A stretch of 64,000 nucleotides of DNA, taken from NCBI RefSeq assembly GCF_027943255.1, contig NC_072896.1, forward strand, positions 124,093,879-124,157,878, written 5' to 3'. Shown here one piece after another: positions 56,942-64,000 of the stretch. The notes beneath the pieces were generated by a model, which did not search any database, was not told where the DNA came from, and was given only the letters and a program-made list of their open reading frames with translations. A program made the position numbers and the translations under genes. How positions within the stretch are numbered: position 1 is the stretch's first letter; each line of letters opens with the position of its first letter. This DNA is from Anastrepha obliqua (taxonomy: Eukaryota; Arthropoda; Insecta; Diptera; Tephritidae).

Positions 56942-58676
56942 TTAGAAGATTCTAATTAGTAAGTCAAGTCTGATTATTTTAAATCTTCCCAATTTTAGAA
57001 AATAACTTGGAATAAACACACAAGCCGAATTCACTACACTTGATTTTGTATCAAATTTAAACTTGTTTTCTCTTGCCCCAACATCTGAGGATCTCCTGTA
57101 GTTTTTGGCTTCCCGGCTTCTGTAGAGCTTCTCAGCAATACTCCTCCGCCAACCTTTGCTTCCAACTTTGATCCATTCGTGAACAGGCTCACCAGGGCCT
57201 GCCTCCAAGTGTAGTCCTTCCGTCCACTCCACCCCGGATGGAATAAAAGTGGAGAATGTTCTGCTGGGACTAAGCGAGGGTGTGCATTGATCCGTCGACA
57301 GGGGGTGATACCAAAACTTCTTAGGATACTTAAGTGTTCATAAGTGAAGTCGAGCCTATACCCCGCACCTCTTAGACGGATTTTGCCACATGTAGCGGCA
57401 ATTTTGCCTGAGTTGTCTGCAAGTACCACAATTAGCATTTAGAGTTAAGGTGCTAAAGTAGGTAAAGTTCGAAACGCCCCATTGATTACAATGAGTGCAG
57501 TCTTTTGAACTCTCCCCAGCTTCTTCACCGATGTCGTTCTCTCTAGGGAGTTGCACCAGACTATGATCCCATATAACAAAATTGGGTTTATAATGGTATT
57601 ATAGAGCCAAAATACAACTCGCCATGTTGAGGGGAGTTGAGCTCTGGGTATTTTATATTTCCTCGTGAATAGGACGAGCTCCGTCTTGAGAGGATTCACC
57701 AATAGACCGCAATCCGTTGCCCATTTAACAACTACATTCAGATATATCTGCATTAAATCGTACAGGGTATCTATAAATTTTGCTCCAATAATTAGTGTCA
57801 CGTCTCTGACCCACCCGTTTACGGAGAGACTTAGTAATTGCTTCTGGGAGGACGTTATTAAAAACCCCTCAATGTCGATGCTCTTTCTGATGCAGGGACC
57901 CCTTAATATCTTCAACAATTGTAAGCTGGGCAGATTCCACCTATCTACCATACCAAAAAGCATGTTGGGTATGCGACAAACGATTCCAAGGTATTTCACT
58001 TTTTATGTGCAAGCCAATCAGTCTGTCAAGTGTTTTCAGCAAGAAAGATGAAAGGCTGACTAGCCTGAAGTCCTTAGGGGAGTTATGCGAGCTCTTGCCA
58101 GCCTTGGGTACGAAGACAAGCCTCACGGCCCCCATTATCTGGGTATATAGGCCCTGATATATGCAGCTCGCATAGATAGGGCTCAACCAACGACATGATA
58201 CCTCCGCAGATTCCTGTAGTTGGGCAGGACCAGGCGACTTGCAGGGCCAAAAGGAGTCAATATCCCAAGTCAGGCGACGCTTATCCAGCAACCAGCCATA
58301 GCTCCTAATACAGCTTGGTGCTACTACATAGATACTGGGTTCGTCGGAAAATGGGCGTCGAGAAGTAACTTTAGTGATTCCTCGCCGCTCATCGCCCAAC
58401 TTCCTGATTCCTCCTCCAAGTACCCCAAGGGAGCGGAATTCCTCGTGAGTACTTGTCTAAACCTTCTTAATTTCAGACTTATAGGTTCCTAGCCCTACTT
58501 TATAAAGTTCCCATCCCGAGGGAGACTTAATTGTTTTAGCCCGGCTTGAAGCCCTAAGCTCAGATAGTTCAGTTGTTCTCCCTTCCTAGGGAGAGTTCTA
58601 AGTTGATAAGAGCTTTCAAGAGCACTGTTGCAAGCTGGGGTGAAAATTTCCACCAATTCGTCAATGGTAGTCACGC
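56942..58676 (-). mobile_element. RNase-H-bearing LINE (LOA/I-like) relic
   Basis: Minus strand, 5' to 3': an endonuclease-RT linker (58660-58510, DELVEIFTPACNSALESSYQ); RT motifs at 58399-57941 (WPCKSPGPAQLQES, VRLVFVPKAGKSSHNSPKDF, LVSLSSFLLKTLDRLIGLHI); an internal loss; then WATDCGLLVNPLKTELVLFT (about 57690), LYGIIVWCNSLERTTSVKKL (about 57560-57500), IRLRGAGYRLDFTYEHLSIL (about 57370-57310), and a FTNGSKLEAKVGGGV RNase H start (about 57170). The YADD-type catalytic block is missing or unreadable. Multiple frameshifts. The order identifies an ORF2 with RT followed by RNase H. Confidence 0.85.
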
Positions 58677-58708
58677 ACCAACCCATTCGGCTACGACGGC
58701 CGCGTTCA
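58677..58708 (-). mobile_element. SINE tRNA-like head joined to LINE 5' end
   Basis: On the minus strand GCGGCCGTCGTAGCCGAATG and GGTTGGTGCGTGACTACCATT match the SINE head. Directly after ACCATT the LINE linker coding sequence begins; the SINE body is absent here. Confidence 0.6.
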
Positions 58709-58980
58709 GCAGATTACAACATGAAAAATGCCATAAGTAACACCATGCGAAAATTCCCAAAATATATAAATATAAATAAATAAAGTATAAGAAATAAACA
58801 AATATAATTAATAAATACATATAAATAAATAAAATATAAAAATACATATTTGTGTTCACCGCAAAAATTCCCTTCGGAAACACTTGATTCATTCGACAGA
58901 GACAAAGCTGAAATTTGCAGAGTAATAATTCTAATTTGCATAAATTACAAATGCACTTAACACTATATGCATACATACTA

Positions 58981-59435
58981 GGCCGGGTCGATTTGTGGGG
59001 AGGCAAAAAAATCGCCCATTGTTCTGTGAAATCATATTCTAGGGATCAAAATAAGAAACTTTGCCGAAGGAACCATATCTCTAAAACGAATTCTGATGTC
59101 ACCCAATTTGGGTCGAGCTTTTTAGTTTCTTTTCTCATGTAAAGGCCAAAAATGGTGATATTTTGAAATGATTGTATGGGGAACCCCCAGGGGAGTTCCA
59201 GGGGGTATGCCACTGACATGGGTGGATTGGCCGTCCAAAGTTAGTGGGGGTCGGTCATACATTTGGACTCGATTGGAGCACTCTAAATGGGTCAAAGTGG
59301 GATTTTTCGTTCGACCTAAATTGGGGGACATCAGAATTCGTTTTAGAGGTATGGTTTCTTCGGCAAAGTTTCTTATTTTGATCCCTAGAATACGATTTTC
59401 ACAGAGCAATGAGCGCTTTTTAAATCGACCCGCCC
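58981..59435. mobile_element. Fold-back MITE with ~135-bp inverted arms
   Basis: GGCCGGGTCGATTT at 58981 and GGGCGGGTCGATTT inward from 59435, TA at both flanks. The arms pair over most of 58981-59125 and 59300-59435, including ATTCTAGGGATCAAAATAAG and its complement. The centre is GC-richer with CCCCCAGGGG motifs. No credible protein: the 103- and 117-codon frames on opposite strands are a by-product of the palindrome. Confidence 0.85.
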
Positions 59436-59437
59436 TA

Positions 59438-61139
59438 ATACATACATATGTATATGTAGAAGAAATACTTTCCAATTAAAGGCACTTTTATTAAAAACAA
59501 TAAAAAAGATGTTTGCGCACAGTGAACTCTGCTTCGTTTACTCAAAAAGGTTATGTTTTTAAGTTGTTGCTACTTTCAAATGTAAATTTGTTGTTGCATT
59601 CGATGCGATTGCCTTTCGAATCAATTGGATTTCAAATAAATTGCCCTTCAAGTTTTGAGTACAATGAACTATAAAGGCCGACATGTCCACTCTCTGTAGG
59701 GCCGTGTAGTGAGGTGAGCTCTCGCTCTTTGTTTACAAGCCCCTTTCGCTCAGATGCTGAGTTGGTGTTGTGCATATTATGTCGCAGAACTTTATGTGAG
59801 TAGCTTAAAACGCGAAGTGAATGAACTGTTGCTGAGTTTAGTTAGTACTAATTACAAAAAACAAATTACGGATGTCTCTATGCCATACAGAAAATTAAGG
59901 AGTAACATAAAAAAACACACTTTTTTTATTGGGCCATCCTCATACATACAGGTATATACATATGCATCAATAAACCAAATTGAGTAATACAACGCTGCGC
60001 AACGAGGTGCCATACCGAGAAAACCTAGCGCCATGCTGGTTTGCAGATAAACAAATTGTTTGTGGGAGTTGGGAGGGGTAACAATGTTTTACTGCATGCA
60101 AGTGCTGTCTTATTTATGCATAGTCATGTTTACATACATTTGTATGTGGTTGCGTGGATTCAATTGTACACACATTTTTTAAAGCTCCGTGAAGTTGAAA
60201 AAAAATAAAAAAAATTTTGTTCCCACTGGTTAATTTTCGAGTTGGGAGCTTTTGTGGTAAATTCAGCAAATAAAAAATAATAAAGCATATATTTCCTTGT
60301 TTACATACACCCGCACACATTTTTATAACTTAAAATTTTGTACACATACCTGCATAACACAAACAGCAACTGCTAACCGGTGTGTGTATAATTGCATTCC
60401 ACTGTAAATAGAAAATTCAAACCTTTTGTTATGCAAAATTATATTCTTTTCATTTTGGCCCGTCAGCAGAGCACGAGACATTGCAAAATATTTTTCGCAT
60501 ACAATTACGCATATTTTACTTTTCGTAGCGCTATGCATGTATATGTGTATGTGAGTTTCTGGCTTTCTTTATGCTCACCTACAATAATTTACAAACAAAA
60601 GAATAATTTAAACTCATCTACCAGTGTATTTTAATTATAGCCGGCAGACCTTTAGAGCAGCACGTTTACTTTTTGTTTTTATTTTTATTTGTTCTTTATT
60701 TTATTTGATATTGTTAATGTTTTTTATTCAGTGGGTTAATGGAACGTGCGAGCAGTAGGTTGCCGTGCATTATTTCTCAGCAAGTGAAGTTCCACGTATG
60801 TAGAGTGCATTGCAGGCGGTATATCAAAGGTGATTTCAATGAAAGTTATTGGGTTCGAGGTAATTATATCGTTTGCTTGCGCGAGAGAATCCAAGAAGAA
60901 CGCTGCAGATACCTGCATACATATAATATTTTATGTTCATTGGGGGCCTCTTGGTGGATTGTTAATTGAATACAGTGAATGAGAGGAAATTTAGGAGACT
61001 GTTAGAGTAGCAGACTGTAGTGGAGTAGTTAGGATGCATCTCTTGAATAGGAAAACTTACCCTACATATTTTTTTTTATACTAACAAATTATGTTCCATA
61101 GTTAGAACCTAGTAAATTACACTATGCAGCGTTGCTTTT
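59438..61139. other. Unassigned stretch
   Basis: Short CATA runs at 59450, 59945, 60130 and 60300. No gene recognised. Confidence 0.4.
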
Positions 61140-61368
61140 TCACCTAAAAGATGATAGTTGGCCGACTCCGAACGGCAAATATTTTTTATGAATAGCTTTT
61201 TCATGGCAGAAATACACTCGGAGGTTTGCCATTGCCTGCCGAGGAGCGATCGCTATTAGATAAAACTTTTTTTTTATTTTGGTGTTTTACCGAGATTCGA
61301 ACCTACGTTCTCTCTCTGAATTCCGAATGGTTGTCCCGCACCAACGCATTCGGTTACGGCGGCCGCCT
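61140..61368 (-). mobile_element. tRNA-derived SINE, copy 5
   Basis: Minus strand: GGCGGCCGCCGTAACCGAAT, GCGTTGGTGCGGGACAACCA, B box GGTTCGAATCTCGG, then GGCAATGGCAAACCTCCGAG, TTCTGCCATGAAAAAGCT. The 3' end is truncated near 61140. Confidence 0.8.
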
Positions 61369-61737
61369 AAACGATAGATGCGTTCCCAAAAAAAATTCGT
61401 GTAAAAGGAGAATTAGGTGAAAACAATATTAAAAAATCTTTTTAGAAAGATAAGAAATAAATTATTTATCGGCGCGAATAAAATCTACGGAATGTCAGAG
61501 ACTTTTCCTGAGACTAATTTAAGAGACTTTTCGTACAAGCGTCGAAAAATCTCAAACTGTTCGCTTTATGAGATTAAAAAAAATAGATATAAAATCCTGT
61601 TAAAACAAAACAATTCGTTCAAAAAAATAATTTTTTTTCTTTTTAACTTGTGTTAAATCAAATTCGTATAAAAAGAGAATTTGGTGTATTAGCAATACCT
61701 AATACTTCACTGCACGACCAAATAAAAGAGCTGGTGA

Positions 61738-62127
61738 CTAAAACTTCTTATAGTATTCGCGAATGGATAAATAGTGATCCTTCATCTGGATAAATAGTAA
61801 CAACGTTTCTGGCCCGGAGCCCGTTTTGCCACTACCTTCTGCAGCCATCAAAGCCACGGTTAGCAAACGGGTTACTCTAACCCACAAGCGAGCTTGGCAG
61901 GCTGAGAGGGACTGTGAGACAGTGCACTTAGCCCAGCATGTGGAGAGGAGGATGAGACGACGGACCACTTTCTGTGCGTCTGCCCCGCCTTCGCTCGAAT
62001 CAGGCTTGAGGTCTTTGGCACTGATGTGTTCAGAGGCGACCACCTTGGCTCCTTGGCACCACAAGATCTACTCAGATTTCTTCGAAGATCGGGAAGATTT
62101 AAAGAAAATTAAAAAGGGAATCCGAGT
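61738..62127 (+). mobile_element. LINE ORF2 3' end with zinc knuckle
   Basis: In a broken frame: NKRVTLTHKRAWQAERD-like segment (61865-61910), then DETTDHFLCVCPAFARIRLE (about 61950-62010) and LLRFLRRSGRFKEN before a stop near 62110. C-x-C plus H spacing and 'CPAFARIRLE' are typical of the C-terminus of R1/LOA/I-type non-LTR elements. The strand is opposite to the LINE at 57-58.7 kb. Confidence 0.7.
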
Positions 62128-63605
62128 GCAGTACAATGGGCTTAATTGTGTCTGAGTGCTGCACTTGCTAGTCTGCCCCGACACACAAAAAAACACAACA
62201 AAAAAAACAGCTTTGCTTCGTTTGTTTTCCATACAAATGTTTAATCTACCATATTTTTTTACTTAAAGTACATTTTGAGCCAAATTTTCTTAAGAATCTG
62301 GCATAAAGGAATATTTTAAATGTCGCAATGATCAAAATTGCTAAAATATGATATCTTTAATGTCCCAGAATAATAAAAAATAATCTATCCAAAAAAATTT
62401 AATTTCGTTGCATAGTTTTAATTTCCATCTTCAAAAATTTCATTGTTCGTTCGCTTTCACCGTTTCATTGAAAAAAATGTTTTCGATAATCTAGTACATT
62501 TGCGAATTTTCTCCTCAAAACGCTCAGTTTCACGATGTCTATGCGTTCTACTTGTACTTGTTTGTATGTCTGTAGTTGAAGTCCAAATTGTAGAAAACCC
62601 ACTAAGGCCCTGTTTTTCCCCAGAAGACAAATTATCGGTTACCTTTGCAAATATAAATCTGTATAAATGAATCCATTACAGGACCGCAAGAAACTTTTTT
62701 ATATAATATTAAAGTATTGATTTACAAGCAAATATTAGCATCCAATTAAGTAGATTAATAAAATGTGTATCCCTTATTATCTGCCATTCGTAAATTCCAC
62801 ATTGGCCATATTCTGCTTCGATCGCCCGCAGCTTGGAGCTTTTAATCAGCAGCCCAACCACCACCACCACCAGCGTCATGCGAATACAACAAGTGGACCA
62901 CTAAGAGAGTCATTAATTATGTATAAGTACATATGTACATACGGTATGTAACATCCATATCACAATTTAAGCAGAAGATGTGGGCCAGTGTGTGTTGTCT
63001 CAGTTATTGGCCTCCGGTCAGTCGGAATGGGTGGCGGTGGTATGTCCGATTGCAATTAAACTTAATGGAACCTTATTATGCACGACTGCTGAGTGCCGCT
63101 CTACCAGCAGTTGATGCTTTTGTTGTACCTATACATATATAAACATGTATTTTTTTGTGCATTTTTGTGTGGTAAACCAGCAACCAGCAACCAACAACTA
63201 TAAATATTCTCATTGCGAGTGCAAAGCGGAGATTTCAGTTGAAATTATGCATAAGCTGCTACTGACCAACCAAATACATATTCGAACAGTGTAGCAACAA
63301 CAACATGCCGCTCATATGCCGATGACCTACGAATGCAGAAACAATTGTATAATGCGGCCGAATGAAGAGTATTTAGTTTTGTAGATGCTAGAGTCTGTGA
63401 GTTGTGGTGCAATTTAAAATGATGCGAGAACTCGAAAAATTGCAATTAATGCAAATTTAAGGGGAAGTTGGAAATGCTTATAAACAAAATGTACTGGAAA
63501 TGTAGAAAACTCGATTTGAAAAGAACGAGAGTATAAAGAAAAGTTTAATAAGGGCATTCATCTTAGCTCAAAGTAAAAGCAGCGCGACGAATTACCAGGT
63601 TCTAA
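62128..63605. other. Unassigned stretch
   Basis: No gene recognised. A short CACCACCACCACC run lies near 62860. Confidence 0.4.
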
Positions 63606-63735
63606 CATTTTTTTTTTTTTGTATTTAATTTTTTTTTTGTACTTAATTTTTTTTTTGTATTTAATTTCTATTTATTTCATTTTTTTTTTGGATTTAATTT
63701 TTTTTTTGTACTTAATTTTTTTATATTTATTTTAT
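63606..63735 (+). repeat. T-rich tandem repeat, ~20-bp unit
   Basis: TTTTTTTTTTGTATTTAATT and TTTTTTTTTTGTACTTAATT alternate about six times. Confidence 0.8.
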
Positions 63736-63799
63736 TTTTGTTTAGAGTAGCTTTCGCTGCCTGAGGACATCTTCCGCATTTTTTGGCCCAAAACAAATT

Positions 63800-63994
63800 C
63801 GAATTCAGATTCTACTTTACCGAATTTTTGTTCGCAAGCCTGGTAAACCAAGGAAAACTTGGAGGCGAACAGTTGAAAAGGAGCTCTGGAAGCGTCGGAA
63901 AGAGCTGAAACCAATTGAAGTACAATACATTGGCAAAAATCACACAAGATGGCGTGCAGGTGCGGATTATGCCGTATGTCCCACGAGGGATTAA
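63800..63994 (+). mobile_element. LINE-type endonuclease/reverse transcriptase C-terminus
   Basis: From 63836 the frame reads KPGKPRKTWRRTVEKELWKR, then KNHTRWRAGADYAVCPTRD and a TAA at 63992-63994. '(G)(R/K)P..TWRRTVE.EL' followed about 20 residues later by 'N..RWR' is the hallmark tail of insect endonuclease-RT LINE proteins. Only the last ~65 codons lie in the window; upstream of 63800 the frame is lost. Confidence 0.7.
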
Positions 63995-64000
63995 AGAGCT

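Noticed and set aside
59122..59479. Overlapping 117- and 103-codon frames on opposite strands
   Set aside because: Both arise from the arms and loop of a palindromic MITE.
61280..61368. tRNA-like A and B boxes suggesting a tRNA gene
   Set aside because: The head is followed by a body shared with five other loci; no anticodon arm or acceptor stem pairing. It is a SINE.

Overview
This is eukaryotic DNA, almost certainly from a higher dipteran. A tephritid fruit fly is my best guess, inferred from the style of the repeats: CATA/TATG microsatellites, a tRNA-derived SINE with a 'GTAGCCGAATGGGTTGGTGCGTGACTACC' type head, and many mariner relatives. The DNA is AT-rich and contains very little host coding sequence.

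Positions 1-2009 are one large coding exon. It is open at the left window edge and ends at a textbook GTAAGT splice donor. It encodes a Gln/Ser/Thr-rich, largely disordered protein with two conserved-looking blocks. I see no other convincing host exon, so the remaining 62 kb is probably a giant intron or intron plus intergenic DNA.

The rest is a layered graveyard of transposons. (a) Class II relics: a Tc1-like element (6.3-7.8 kb), several mariners (11.3-14.1, 41.4-43.0, 47.9-49.1, 50.3-50.6 kb), a maT/rosa-like element with clean TIRs (43.0-44.3 kb), a probable related fragment (37.5-38.0 kb), and six relics of one Tc1-mariner subfamily with a DD36D triad and AAAGGGT ends (13.3-14.0, 15.4-15.8, 20.8-22.1, 28.65-29.0, 29.5-30.5, 49.3-50.2 kb). 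(b) Non-LTR fragments: RNase-H-bearing LINEs (4.0-4.7, 56.9-58.7, 61.7-62.1 kb), a jockey-like 3' tail (53.8-54.1 kb) and a LINE 3' end at the right window edge. (c) tRNA-derived SINEs at 27.4, 28.2, 32.4-33.0, 44.5, 58.7 and 61.2 kb. (d) Non-coding inverted-repeat elements.

The most interesting structure is a family of about 0.5-0.75 kb TTAA-flanked elements with G-rich ends (6497-6978, 11360-12879, 41754-42490, 47074-47657, 51001-51726). Their terminal sequences differ, yet most carry the same internal modules at nearly constant distances. Three of them sit inside older transposase genes, and deleting the element plus one TTAA restores the transposase reading frame. A second, unrelated 316-bp TTAA element has a matching empty site in another repeat copy within this same window. 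A GGGGTTAGGGG-ended family (16.0, 23.3, 26.8 kb) shares one of the internal modules. The region between 11.29 and 14.14 kb is a multi-level nest of these elements.

The TE genes do not work together; all look dead. The window reads as a record of sequential insertion.
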